64,000 nucleotides of DNA from SAR116 cluster bacterium AG-337-N21 (lineage in GTDB: Bacteria; Pseudomonadota; Alphaproteobacteria; Puniceispirillales; Marisalimonadaceae), in contig QBZZ01000010.1 in assembly GCA_003282145.1 (NCBI GenBank), forward strand, positions 1 through 64,000, given 5' to 3'. The notes under the pieces are model-generated. The model saw only the letters and a list, made by a program, of their open reading frames with translations, searched no databases and was not told the origin of the DNA. Positions 50,388-59,797 of this stretch are shown piece by piece. The position numbers and the translations under genes were made by a program. Within the stretch, counting starts at the first letter, position 1. Each line of letters starts with the position of its first letter.

Positions 50388-52160
50388 TTATTCTTCTTTA
50401 AAATTTGTTATCCAAATTGTTTGATACGGATTAAGTTTAATATTTTGTTCATCCTTGAAACTGGCATCAGGATTTAATAAATCATACCATTTTTCATCAT
50501 CAATTAAGTTTATCATGTTAGTATTTAAGTCAATGTTTTTTGAGGTGACATTTGTAATTGCGAAAATACTTTGACGTCTATCTCTACTCTGTCTCCAAAC
50601 TGAGAAAACATTTTTATTTAAATTCAAAGTAAACTGAGTTGCATTTGGATGAAAAGCAGGCTGAGCTTTTCTAATAGATATTAATGTTTTTAGAAGTTCG
50701 TAACATTTATTTTCAACTGAGTTTTCATCATTCAAAGTAGCTTCTAAATTTGAATAAATCCATTTATGCCTATTAAGGTCTCTTTTCACCTTACTATTTA
50801 GGTAAGATTTATCATCATTTTGGGTGGCAAAAAAAGAGTTAAAATAAAAAGCAGGAACACCTTCAATAGATAAAATAATACAATGGGATGCTATGAATCG
50901 CTCTAAAGAATACTTTCCCATACTATCTTCATTAGTATACTGTAAAGCGTTAAATAATGATATGTTAGCTTCGTAAACTTTTTCTTGCTTTGAAGGCAAC
51001 TTTCTCATTGAAAACTGACTTCCGTTCTTTTCTAATCTCACTAACATACTACTTATTTCTTCTTCTGACAAAACACCTTCAGCTGGTCTCATCCCTATTC
51101 CATCATGGGATGCAATAAAATTTAAATATGCATTACCGACTTGAGCAGGTGGCATTTTCATACTCCATTTTGTAAGTGAAGTAGAATTTCCAAATAAAAA
51201 TGTATGAATAATTAATGGTGGTAAAGGAAAATTATATATCCAGTGAGCTTCGTCATTTTTTCCAAAATAACTTAGGTTTTCCTCTTTTGGTAGATTTGTT
51301 TCTGTTACAATAATTATATTTTTATCAAGTTGATCAACAATATCCCTAAGTAACTTAATTATTTCATGAGTTTCAGGTAAATTGAGACACGTGGTTCCAG
51401 ATTCTTTCCAAATAAAAGCTACAGCATCTAATCTAAATATTTTTATCCCATAACTAGACAATTTTAATATTAAAGTAATAAACTCTAATAAGACTTCTGG
51501 ATTTCTAAAATCTAAATCAATTTGATCATAACTGAATGTACACCATAAATTTTTGGTATCATTCAATATTTTAATTTTTTTAAGAAGATCGTGATCTCGC
51601 GGTCTAATAACATTACTATAATCATAATTGTTATTAATTGTAAAAAAATAGTCTTTACCTGGTTTCTTGTTCAAAAGAAAATTTTTAAACCATTTTCCTT
51701 CAGAAGAAGCGTGATTTAAGACCAAATCCGTCATAACGTTAGCATTTTTTGATAATGTTTTTATTTCATCCCAAGTTCCAAATGCCGGGTCTATATCTTC
51801 ATGATTTTTTACAGAAAAACCCCCATCTCCACTTGATGGAAAAAAAGGTAAAAAATGAATGCTGTCTATGAATAAAGAAAAATATTTATTATAAAATGAA
51901 ATAAAATCACTAATTGTTTTTCCATACATCCCATTTTTAACATTATCAGCGTATGTAATCAGTAAAGTAGTTTTTTCAGACCATAGCTCATTAACATTGG
52001 TAGAAGTATTTTTTGATTTATAAAGATTAATTAATTGATTAATTTTTTTGGAATAATCAATGGTTTTGTCAGCAGAAATAGTTGACCTATAAATATAGTT
52101 TAATCTTTTTAGAACGTCTAAATTAATATTATCATTAATTTTATTATCTGAGTTCTTCAT
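50388..52160 (-). CDS. Glucosylglycerate/sucrose phosphorylase-type GH13 enzyme
   Basis: A 590-residue GH13 subfamily 18 enzyme. The catalytic Asp lies in KIFRLDAVAFIWK, the acid/base Glu in IIVTETNLP, and the third Asp in FIASHDGIGMRP. The GH13_18 family includes sucrose phosphorylase and glucosylglycerate phosphorylase. Its partners here, a glucosyl-3-phosphoglycerate synthase-like gene and a HAD phosphatase, favour glucosylglycerate phosphorolysis to glucose 1-phosphate and glycerate. It overlaps the preceding gene by 17 bases. Sucrose as substrate is less likely in this context. Confidence 0.82.
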   Translation of the reverse strand: MKNSDNKINDNINLDVLKRLNYIYRSTISADKTIDYSKKINQLINLYKSKNTSTNVNELWSEKTTLLITYADNVKNGMYGKTISDFISFYNKYFSLFIDSIHFLPFFPSSGDGGFSVKNHEDIDPAFGTWDEIKTLSKNANVMTDLVLNHASSEGKWFKNFLLNKKPGKDYFFTINNNYDYSNVIRPRDHDLLKKIKILNDTKNLWCTFSYDQIDLDFRNPEVLLEFITLILKLSSYGIKIFRLDAVAFIWKESGTTCLNLPETHEIIKLLRDIVDQLDKNIIIVTETNLPKEENLSYFGKNDEAHWIYNFPLPPLIIHTFLFGNSTSLTKWSMKMPPAQVGNAYLNFIASHDGIGMRPAEGVLSEEEISSMLVRLEKNGSQFSMRKLPSKQEKVYEANISLFNALQYTNEDSMGKYSLERFIASHCIILSIEGVPAFYFNSFFATQNDDKSYLNSKVKRDLNRHKWIYSNLEATLNDENSVENKCYELLKTLISIRKAQPAFHPNATQFTLNLNKNVFSVWRQSRDRRQSIFAITNVTSKNIDLNTNMINLIDDEKWYDLLNPDASFKDEQNIKLNPYQTIWITNFKEE

Positions 52161-53379
52161 TATCTAATTCAACACTTGATTTCAATCTATCTAAAAAGTC
52201 AGGAATTGCACTCAGAACTCTGTTCCATGTAGGTATAAATGGTGTTTCCATGGGGTTTTCAAAAAATGATTCTCCTGCTTTCATTATATTTAAAGCAAAA
52301 AGTTCAACTGTTTTTTCTTCTATGTGAGAATCAAAAGTTAAGCCATTCATTTGAGCATCACTTCTATATATATCAATCATATCTAAAGCTGACCTATAAT
52401 AGGTTGCTTTTATACTTCTAAATGTTTCTAAAGTAAAAATATTACCTTGAGTTGCTAGTTTTCTAATGAGTGCTTTAGTTATATCAATAGACATTCTAGA
52501 TAAACCTGAATTTTCGTCATTTTCAGATAAATCCTGATGTTTATGATCATAAGTTTGAGCTAAATCTACTTGACATATTCTATTACTAGAATGATTTCGT
52601 TGCATTTCTGATAATATTCCAATTTCCAATCCCCAATCGGATGGAATCCTTAGTTGTGGAAGTAAGTTTTTTCTGAAAGAAAATTCACCCGCAAGTGGAT
52701 ATCGAAAGGACTTCATAAAATCTAGATAATCACTTTTTCCTATTGTTCTTTCCATTGCTAACAATAAAGGAAAAACCAATAATCTGGAGACTCTACCATT
52801 CATTTTAGAATCAGCAACCCGAGGATAATATCCTTTGCAGAACTGAAAATTAAAAACTGGATTAGCTACTGGATAAAATAATTTAGCCAGAAGTGATTTT
52901 TCATAGGTCAGTATATCACAGTCATGTAAAGCTATAGATTCTGCTTTACCTCTAGCTAATGTCATGCCTATACAATACCAAACGTTTCTGCCTTTACCAA
53001 ACTCACCAGGAGCCAAACCTTTTGATTTTAATTCTTTATCAAGTTCTGTTAATCTTGGTCCATCATTCCAAAGCATAGAAAATGGAAGTTTTAATTTTTT
53101 AAAAAAATTATATGCTTTTTTGTATTCTTCTTGATTTGCTTTATCCAACCCTATTACGATATGATTTAAAAAATCTGACTTATTTATTTCATTAATTATA
53201 TTTGGAAGAGCTTTTCCATCAATTTCAGAAAACAAACTAGGAAGTATTAGTTCCATTGGATTATCTTTTGAAAAATTAATTAATTCATTTTCTAATTTTT
53301 TGTAATTCTTTTCTGACGAAGAACCATAAGAAAAATCGTGTAAATTGGCTACAATACCATTTTGATAAAAGCTACCCAT
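52144..53379 (-). CDS. gpgS: Glucosyl-3-phosphoglycerate synthase (GpgS-like)
   Basis: A 411-residue GT-A-fold glycosyltransferase. It has GKGRNVWYCIGMTLARG and the metal-binding ESIALHDCDILTYEK (D-x-D). The region PLAGEFSFRKNLL and WGLEIGILSEM are typical of GpgS/GT81 enzymes. It transfers glucose from an NDP-glucose to 3-phosphoglycerate. It precedes the phosphorylase gene on the strand and follows the phosphatase by 4 bases. Confidence 0.8.
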   Translation of the reverse strand: MGSFYQNGIVANLHDFSYGSSSEKNYKKLENELINFSKDNPMELILPSLFSEIDGKALPNIINEINKSDFLNHIVIGLDKANQEEYKKAYNFFKKLKLPFSMLWNDGPRLTELDKELKSKGLAPGEFGKGRNVWYCIGMTLARGKAESIALHDCDILTYEKSLLAKLFYPVANPVFNFQFCKGYYPRVADSKMNGRVSRLLVFPLLLAMERTIGKSDYLDFMKSFRYPLAGEFSFRKNLLPQLRIPSDWGLEIGILSEMQRNHSSNRICQVDLAQTYDHKHQDLSENDENSGLSRMSIDITKALIRKLATQGNIFTLETFRSIKATYYRSALDMIDIYRSDAQMNGLTFDSHIEEKTVELFALNIMKAGESFFENPMETPFIPTWNRVLSAIPDFLDRLKSSVELDNEELR

Positions 53380-53383
53380 TTAT

Positions 53384-54208
53384 TTATCCTACAAAATTAA
53401 CATTTAGTTTTTTTAGGGAAGATTTTATAACCTCTTCCCATCCTTTTGGAGCATAATTTTTCGCTCTGATTATATTTTGCATTTCGAAATTCATCAAATT
53501 ATCTTTGTTTGGTAATGGTATAATACATGGTTGATTTGATTGTTTTAACATCGATATATCATTCGGGCTGTCGCCAACAACAATAGTATATGGATTAGAC
53601 TGGATTTCTGTTCTAAGCTTTTCGACTACAGATTTCATTGCAAAACCTTTTGAACAGTCATCACAAATATTAAAAACTCTTCCACCTTCATGTAATTTTA
53701 ATCCAAGACTTTTTAAAGATAAACTAAACTCTCTAATTAATTTTTGTGATCCATTGAAGATTAATGGCAATGAATAGTCTCTATTTAACGCGAAGGGTAA
53801 ATATTTATGATTTAAACCAAGTGTCTGCATTTGTTTATCTTTTGTCATATCTTCAATAAAATAACATTTTTCACGAAATTCTAAAGGAACCTTCGTTTTG
53901 AAAATTTCTAAAATTTCTTTTATTGATCTACTTAAAATTATTGAATTATCTTTCAATTTTAAATTAGTATTAAGTAAATCTAAGTTGTGAACTGCTGCTC
54001 CATTTTCAGAAATATAGGGTAATTCCTTTCCTAATTGGTTAAAAAAAAGCTCAATTTCTATTTTAGTTTTACTTGAATTAGGTATTATTTTTATACCTTT
54101 ATCCAAACATTTTAATATAAAACCTTTGATATCTTTGAATTCAAAATTATTATGATCTAATAAAGATCCATCTAGGTCTGTAAATATTAAAATATCTTCA
54201 TATTTCAT
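53384..54208 (-). CDS. HAD phosphatase, glucosyl/mannosyl-3-phosphoglycerate type
   Basis: A 274-residue HAD-IIB phosphatase. Motif I is LIFTDLDGSLLDHNNFEF, motif II the IPNSSKTKIEIE region, and motif IV VVGDSPNDISMLK. The type matches mannosyl-3-phosphoglycerate phosphatase (YedP/MpgP), which also acts as glucosyl-3-phosphoglycerate phosphatase when paired with a synthase. It is the first gene of the cassette and would release glucosylglycerate. Its ATG has no strong Shine-Dalgarno. Confidence 0.8.
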   Translation of the reverse strand: MKYEDILIFTDLDGSLLDHNNFEFKDIKGFILKCLDKGIKIIPNSSKTKIEIELFFNQLGKELPYISENGAAVHNLDLLNTNLKLKDNSIILSRSIKEILEIFKTKVPLEFREKCYFIEDMTKDKQMQTLGLNHKYLPFALNRDYSLPLIFNGSQKLIREFSLSLKSLGLKLHEGGRVFNICDDCSKGFAMKSVVEKLRTEIQSNPYTIVVGDSPNDISMLKQSNQPCIIPLPNKDNLMNFEMQNIIRAKNYAPKGWEEVIKSSLKKLNVNFVG

Positions 54209-54236
54209 AATCGGGAACTTAACTGCAATTTCAACA

Positions 54237-55463
54237 TTATAAAGATTTTTGTTTTGCTACAAATATATTTGATGATTTATTAGGCAAAAGCAACCCTGAG
54301 ACTATAACAGCTATGGATATAAACGCTAGCGCCTCAAGAATAAATGAAAAATTGTATCCATTTTTTAATAGATATGATGTTACAGGTAACACGCAAGCTC
54401 CAGCACATAAATTGACCATAAATTTTATCGAGAGAACCCTACCCCTCCAATTATCTTGAACGTATTTTACTAATATAACATCTGTTATAGGAACTTGCCC
54501 AAAAACAAAAATCATAGCTGCTAACATAATAAATAGTAAACTATAATCATAAGAATAACTTGCAATATATATAAAAACTAATTGACCTAAACCCATAGCT
54601 GATAAAACAAATTTTGGAGGAATTTTATCAACCAACCACCCTGTCCCTATCTGAGAGAATGAAGCAATTGCATAAACAAATCCTGCTAAAAGTCCAGTTA
54701 CTGCTACATCATTTGAAATTTGCAACATATTTACTTCAAAGAGTCTTGGTATAAGAAATGTCAAGGATCCAAAAATAAATCCACCAGATAAAGTAACAAT
54801 ACTTAAACAAACAAGCACAGTTTGCCAACCTTCCGATGTTATTGATGAGTCTTTTTTTGCGTTATTTGAATTGTCTTGTAGTTTATTTTCTTCTAATTCA
54901 ATAAAGGCAAATATTTGTGAAATTCCAAAGCAGAAACATATTAGTGATGGAACAATAAATGCTAGCCTCCAGTCACTGTAGAGTATTAAAAAGCCAGTTA
55001 AGATTGGAGCTATGGCAACACCCATATTTCCCCACACTCCATTAACACCCAACCTCAAACCTACTTTACCTGGTCTTTTTGTTATCATAGCAATTCCTAC
55101 TGGGTGATATATTGCAGCAAAAAAACCAACAATCCCAAGAGAAACACCTAACATAATCGTTGAACTAGATGATGCAGCTAAAATAGAGCCAAAAGCTAAA
55201 CCAAATGGATAAATAGTTATTAATATTGCTCTAGAATACTTGTCTGCCAACCAGCCTGCTAATGGAGCAGCCGCGCCAAACAAAACAACACCTAGGGTAC
55301 CATAAACAATAATTTGTTCATAGGATAATCCAAATTCCCTTCCAGCATCAAAAGCAGCCTTAGCAAAAATTAACATCATAAAATGATCTAATAAATGGCC
55401 AATATTCAAATAGATGTCAGGAATCGAATAAGATTTTGTACTATCTAAAGTAATCATTTTCAT
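54237..55463 (-). CDS. MFS transporter
   Basis: A 408-residue major facilitator with 12 predicted helices. The loop 2-3 motif GWLADKYSRAILITIY is present, as is GIVGFFAAIYHPVG between helices 4 and 5, typical of the FsrR/fosmidomycin-resistance-like or sugar/organic-acid exporter group. It is close to the glucosylglycerate genes but separated by 28 bases and its own start, so a link is not shown. The substrate is unknown. Confidence 0.8.
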   Translation of the reverse strand: MKMITLDSTKSYSIPDIYLNIGHLLDHFMMLIFAKAAFDAGREFGLSYEQIIVYGTLGVVLFGAAAPLAGWLADKYSRAILITIYPFGLAFGSILAASSSSTIMLGVSLGIVGFFAAIYHPVGIAMITKRPGKVGLRLGVNGVWGNMGVAIAPILTGFLILYSDWRLAFIVPSLICFCFGISQIFAFIELEENKLQDNSNNAKKDSSITSEGWQTVLVCLSIVTLSGGFIFGSLTFLIPRLFEVNMLQISNDVAVTGLLAGFVYAIASFSQIGTGWLVDKIPPKFVLSAMGLGQLVFIYIASYSYDYSLLFIMLAAMIFVFGQVPITDVILVKYVQDNWRGRVLSIKFMVNLCAGACVLPVTSYLLKNGYNFSFILEALAFISIAVIVSGLLLPNKSSNIFVAKQKSL

Positions 55464-55493
55464 GATTAAGAACCTAAAATTATAATTTCTAAT

Positions 55494-56171
55494 TTATTCC
55501 GATAGAAAAGTTGTATAATCAGTATAATCCAATTTTTCTACTCTTAATGCGTTTTCTGGTGCACTAGTATCTTCATACCCAACTGATACACCACAAACTA
55601 ACATCTCATTTTCTTTAAAGTTAAGCTGGTCGGCGATGAGTGTATGAAATTTAGTAAATGCTACCTGACCACATGAATGCAGACCTTCACCTCTAGCACC
55701 AACTAAAATACTTTGAATGAACATACCAACATCCATAAATGTACCAGTAGCAAGCCTTCTATCCATTGTTATAAACATTCCAAGTGGAGCACCAAAAAAA
55801 TGAAAATTTTCTTGCATTTGTTTTTCTCTAGCTTCGAAATCTTCTCTTCCAATATTAAGTAATTTGTAAAGCTCAAAACCCACAGCTCTTCTTCTTGATA
55901 TAAAAGGTTCAAACCATTCAGTAGGATAATAATCAAACTCTTGTTTGAACTCTTTAGCAGATCCATCTTTAATAGATTCTAAGATAGAGTTTGTTATAGC
56001 TTCTTTTTTCTTCCCTTCGACCACATACACATGCCAAGGTTGAATGTTATGACCACTTGGCGCAAAAGCGGAACACTCTAATATATTTTTAATCTTATCT
56101 TTAGGCACTGGCTTAGATAAAAATCTTCTAACAGACCTTCTTGATAAGAACGCTTCCTTTACATTCATTTT
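55494..56171 (-). CDS. Nitroreductase-family flavoprotein
   Basis: A 225-residue FMN-dependent oxidoreductase. The N-terminal FMN phosphate-binding pattern SRRSVRRFLSKPV, the APSGHNIQPWHVYVV segment and a C-terminal ENEMLVCGVSVGYED are typical. The ATG at 56171 is chosen, with GGGG upstream; an ATG at 56186 contains it. It reduces nitro- or quinone-type compounds, or acts in another redox reaction; the substrate is unknown. Confidence 0.85.
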   Translation of the reverse strand, partial: KMNVKEAFLSRRSVRRFLSKPVPKDKIKNILECSAFAPSGHNIQPWHVYVVEGKKKEAITNSILESIKDGSAKEFKQEFDYYPTEWFEPFISRRRAVGFELYKLLNIGREDFEAREKQMQENFHFFGAPLGMFITMDRRLATGTFMDVGMFIQSILVGARGEGLHSCGQVAFTKFHTLIADQLNFKENEMLVCGVSVGYEDTSAPENALRVEKLDYTDYTTFLSE

Positions 56172-56246
56172 TATAACCCCATGCATTTTGCTAAATAGTT
56201 AACTCTTTAACTATTTACATATTTAATTTTTAATCAATTAATAAAT

Positions 56247-56942
56247 TTAATTTTGTGAGAATATATTTCTAAAAAACTTTACTTTTTCAATCCTTGCAAA
56301 TAAATAAGGCTGACTGTCTTTTATTATGCTTGAAAGTGAATTTTTATTAGCTTCTTTTTTTCTGGTATTTGTTACTAACTTCATTGTCTTATATTTTTCA
56401 CTTTTCCAAAACTGATTCACTTTAATTAAATAAGGTTTATTTTTATTTGGATCTGAAGAGTGATAGTGTTTTATAGCTTTATCCCATGAACCATGTTTAT
56501 TTTTTAATTGTAACAGAAATGATGCTGCATAAGAAACATTTGGCTCAACAGCAAACATGTCAATTATTTTCTTAAAATTATTTTTATGCCACTTTATATT
56601 TATTTGCATACAACCAACATCAAGGTTAAAATCTTTCATTTCAACATGTTTTAAAACATACTTTTGCATTTGTTTTTTTGTATCGAAAAAAAGACTCTTT
56701 CCCGCATGATTTACTGTCCATGGCCAGATAGTATGCTTATTATTTTTTAATATTCGACCTGATTCAGCTTTACCAATACTTGAAAGAAGATTTTTTGGAA
56801 TGTCAGTATAGTCTTCTAAATTTTTAATAACACTTTCACAGGAATTATTTTTTTTTGAGGTAAATGCGTATGTGTCTTTTATTGTAAAAATAAAAATACT
56901 AATAAATATTAAAAAGCTCTTAAATAAGGTCATACTGTACAT
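56247..56942 (-). CDS. Secreted lytic transglycosylase, SLT domain
   Basis: A 231-residue protein with an N-terminal signal (to about YAFTSK). The SLT signature includes LLSSIGKAESGR with the catalytic Glu, DVGCMQINIKWH, and AASFLLQLKNKHGSWDKAIKHYHS. It also has the WPWTVNHAGKSLFF insert found in alphaproteobacterial SLT proteins that accompany secretion systems or flagella. It cleaves peptidoglycan, possibly to let a complex through the wall. ATG at 56942 used; an ATG at 56933 is also possible. Confidence 0.8.
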   Translation of the reverse strand: MYSMTLFKSFLIFISIFIFTIKDTYAFTSKKNNSCESVIKNLEDYTDIPKNLLSSIGKAESGRILKNNKHTIWPWTVNHAGKSLFFDTKKQMQKYVLKHVEMKDFNLDVGCMQINIKWHKNNFKKIIDMFAVEPNVSYAASFLLQLKNKHGSWDKAIKHYHSSDPNKNKPYLIKVNQFWKSEKYKTMKLVTNTRKKEANKNSLSSIIKDSQPYLFARIEKVKFFRNIFSQN

Positions 56943-56967
56943 TAGCAATCACTATGCCAGATAAAAA

Positions 56968-57753
56968 CTATCTCAACTTTTTATAATCTGGTGTTCTTTT
57001 TTCTAGAAAAGCGTCTATGCCTTCCATACTCTCCTTATCACCTTGAGATTTTACCATATAGTCAGTTTCTAATTTAATTTGTTTTGAAAAATCATTACCG
57101 TAGGCTGCTCTAGATAATTTTTTAATTCTTGAGATAGAGTTTTTAGGAAGATTTTCAAAATTTTTAGATAATTCTACAGCAGTCTCCTTTGCATTACCTT
57201 TTTGGGCTAATACATTAACAGCTCCAATGTTATATAGTCTTGATGCATCAATTTTTCCTCCTATCATTGCCATCTCAGCTAGCATTTGGCGGGGCATTGT
57301 TTCAGACAAAAATTTAGTAGCAGCACCATCAGGAGTTAAACCAATTTTAACATACGCCAATGCAAAAAAACTATATTCGCTCATGACTACTAAATCACAT
57401 GCCATAGCTAATGAAACACCCGCTCCAGCTGCTCCCCCTTCAATTGCGGCTATAATTGGTTTTGAACAATTATAAATAGATTCGATGGTTCCATTTAACT
57501 GATTTAAAGTTTGGTACCTTTCTGGTTCAGTCATTGATCTCCTTGTTTTTAATGCATTCAGATCACCACCTGCACAAAAAAAATCTCCTTCACCTGCAAT
57601 GACAACAGAGCAAACATTTTTATCTTCCTCTGCTATTTTTATAGCTGACTGAAATTCGTCATGAAATCCCTTGATCATAGAGTTTCTTTTTGATGGATTA
57701 TTCAAGGTAATAATTAAAGTATTACCATTTATTTTATTTTCAATTATAGACAT
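56968..57753 (-). CDS. Enoyl-CoA hydratase/isomerase family protein
   Basis: A 261-residue crotonase. The oxyanion-hole segment GDFFCAGGDLNAL and the second part IEGGAAGAGVSLAMACDL are clear. The Glu-type catalytic region ALAYVKIGLTPDGAATKFL has an unusual Ala-rich run rather than the E-x-G-x-x-x-G of standard hydratases. It could be an isomerase or an atypical hydratase. It has its own AGGA start signal. It is a separate gene from the 30649 crotonase. Confidence 0.85.
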   Translation of the reverse strand: MSIIENKINGNTLIITLNNPSKRNSMIKGFHDEFQSAIKIAEEDKNVCSVVIAGEGDFFCAGGDLNALKTRRSMTEPERYQTLNQLNGTIESIYNCSKPIIAAIEGGAAGAGVSLAMACDLVVMSEYSFFALAYVKIGLTPDGAATKFLSETMPRQMLAEMAMIGGKIDASRLYNIGAVNVLAQKGNAKETAVELSKNFENLPKNSISRIKKLSRAAYGNDFSKQIKLETDYMVKSQGDKESMEGIDAFLEKRTPDYKKLR

Positions 57754-57843
57754 TTAATTCCTATGTTGTAATTTATTGTGAGATTGAAATTATATATTTA
57801 CTATTTCATTCTTTAAGAAAGTTAACTAAATTGCAAATATATT

Positions 57844-59091
57844 ATGAATAATGAAAAATCACTTAAACTGATTATGAGTGCTGCACTAGCAGCCGCTAAA
57901 CCAAAAGATAAGTTTAAAAAAGTTCCAACTAGACCTGAAGGAAAACTTATAGTTATTGGTGCAGGAAAAGCTGCAGCCAGTATGGCAAGAGAGTTTGAAA
58001 ATAATTATGAAGGACCAATTGAAGGCCTAGTAATAACAAGATATGGGCATCGCACAAAAACAAAATTTGTAAAAGTAATTGAGGCCGCACATCCAGAGCC
58101 AGATGCAAATGGTTTACTTGCTTCAAAAAGAATCTTTAATGTAGCTACGAATTCATCTGAGAAGGATCATGTTGTTTTTCTTATTTCTGGAGGAGCTTCA
58201 TCTTTATTAACATTACCTTTAAGTGGTATAAGTTTTGAAGAAAAACAAAGAATAAATAAAGAACTTTTAATTAGTGGTGCTCCAATCGATGAAATTAATA
58301 TTGTAAGACGATCTCTATCTCAATTAAAAGGAGGACGTCTCGCTAAAGCAATTTTTCCTGCACAGCTCACTACCTATATGATATCAGATATTCCAGGAGA
58401 TGATCCCGCCTATATTGGCTCTGGTCCAACAATACAAGCAAATGGCTCAAATCAAGATTCAATAGCTATATTAGAAAATTACAAAATAGCTATAAGTGAT
58501 AAAATTAAAAAAATTATTTATAAAAATACATTGCCCCAATTAATAAAATCACCTCAGTACATGCTTGCCAATCCAATAATGGCCCTCAAAAGCGCAGCTA
58601 ATGTTGCAGAAAAAGAAGGTTATATTCCTATAATTTTATCTGACAGCCTTGAAGGTGAGGCTAAAATTGAAGGTAAAAAAATGGCTGAATTAGCGATAAA
58701 GATAAGTAATGAAAAAAAGTATAAAAATATTAGTTTAAGCAAACCAATCTTACTTTTATCTGGAGGAGAAACTACTGTCAAGGTCACAGGAAACGGTAAA
58801 GGAGGTAGAAATACTGAATTTATGTTGTCAATGGCAATAACCCTTGATAAAGCAAAAAATATAAGTGCCCTTGCAGTTGATACCGACGGAATAGACGGTA
58901 TTGAAGATAATGCTGGAGCTTATATTTCAGATGAAACGCTGAAAAAAGCAATTTTTAAAAAAGTTAATCCACAAACTTATTTGAACAAAAATGATTCATA
59001 TTCATTTTTTAAAAAAATTAATGATTTAATTTTTACTTCACCAACTCTAACAAATGTTAATGATTTCAGAGCTGTATTAATCAACCCTTAA
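57844..59091 (+). CDS. Glycerate 2-kinase (GckA/TtuD, MOFRL family)
   Basis: A 415-residue kinase. The N-terminal DUF4147 domain has LIVIGAGKAAASMAREFE and FLISGGASSLLTLPLSG, with NIVRRSLSQLKGGRLAKA as the substrate-binding helix; the C-terminal MOFRL domain has LSGGETTVKVTGNGKGGRNTE. It phosphorylates glycerate at C2. Glycerate could come from glucosylglycerate phosphorolysis (50.4 k) or tartrate metabolism (15.7 k), which is inference. Gene and length are normal. Confidence 0.9.
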   Translation: MNNEKSLKLIMSAALAAAKPKDKFKKVPTRPEGKLIVIGAGKAAASMAREFENNYEGPIEGLVITRYGHRTKTKFVKVIEAAHPEPDANGLLASKRIFNVATNSSEKDHVVFLISGGASSLLTLPLSGISFEEKQRINKELLISGAPIDEINIVRRSLSQLKGGRLAKAIFPAQLTTYMISDIPGDDPAYIGSGPTIQANGSNQDSIAILENYKIAISDKIKKIIYKNTLPQLIKSPQYMLANPIMALKSAANVAEKEGYIPIILSDSLEGEAKIEGKKMAELAIKISNEKKYKNISLSKPILLLSGGETTVKVTGNGKGGRNTEFMLSMAITLDKAKNISALAVDTDGIDGIEDNAGAYISDETLKKAIFKKVNPQTYLNKNDSYSFFKKINDLIFTSPTLTNVNDFRAVLINP

Positions 59092-59097
59092 ATTAGA

Positions 59098-59703
59098 TTA
59101 TGCCGCAGGTATTGTTTTTGAAAATCCTGGCAGACTGGAAGCAACATAATCAAACCATTTTTGTAATTGTGGCCTGCCTATTTGCCACTCTTGAACATTT
59201 CTAAATGACATATAGCCCAATGCAACACCAAGCCCAATATTAGCAGTGTCAAATCCGCTTGGTTTAGTCCAATTAATAATATCTTTCTCTAAAAAATCTA
59301 ATGTTCTTTCAATTTTACCCAATTGTAATTCTAACCATACTTTGGAGGGAACCTCTCCTCCCGAATACCTATCTGAGTATACTACTAAAAGTGATGCATC
59401 TATAAGACCTTCAGCAAGAGCTGATCTACTTAAAACGATATCTCTTTCGGGTCCGTCCATAGGTATCAAACCACCACCAATTCTATTGAAATAATCAATA
59501 ATCACCCTACTATCGAATAAAAAAAAGCCATCTGGCTTTTGTAAAATTGGAATTTTTCCAAGAGGGTTTTGACTTCTAAGTAAATTATCATCTTGAGAGC
59601 CGGCTGTTATAAGTTCTATTTGTCCCTCAATTCCAGCGCTATAAGCTGATAATAATACTTTACGTACATAAGGAGAAGCCGGACTAAAAGTCAATTTATA
59701 CAT
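59098..59703 (-). CDS. Glutathione S-transferase-like protein
   Basis: A 201-residue GST fold. The N-terminal thioredoxin-like domain has SPASPYVRKVLLSAY and NPLGKIPILQKPDGFFLFDSR (the D-S of the glutathione-binding turn). The all-helical C-terminal domain follows. Substrate unknown. It is convergent with the glycerate kinase, ending six bases away. Confidence 0.84.
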   Translation of the reverse strand: MYKLTFSPASPYVRKVLLSAYSAGIEGQIELITAGSQDDNLLRSQNPLGKIPILQKPDGFFLFDSRVIIDYFNRIGGGLIPMDGPERDIVLSRSALAEGLIDASLLVVYSDRYSGGEVPSKVWLELQLGKIERTLDFLEKDIINWTKPSGFDTANIGLGVALGYMSFRNVQEWQIGRPQLQKWFDYVASSLPGFSKTIPAA

Positions 59704-59797
59704 ATTAACCTCAATAAAATTTATTTCTTGTTAATTCTACTATACTATTAAACCAAATAATTTGATTTAATAATATTTAATTTTTAAGAAGATTTAA

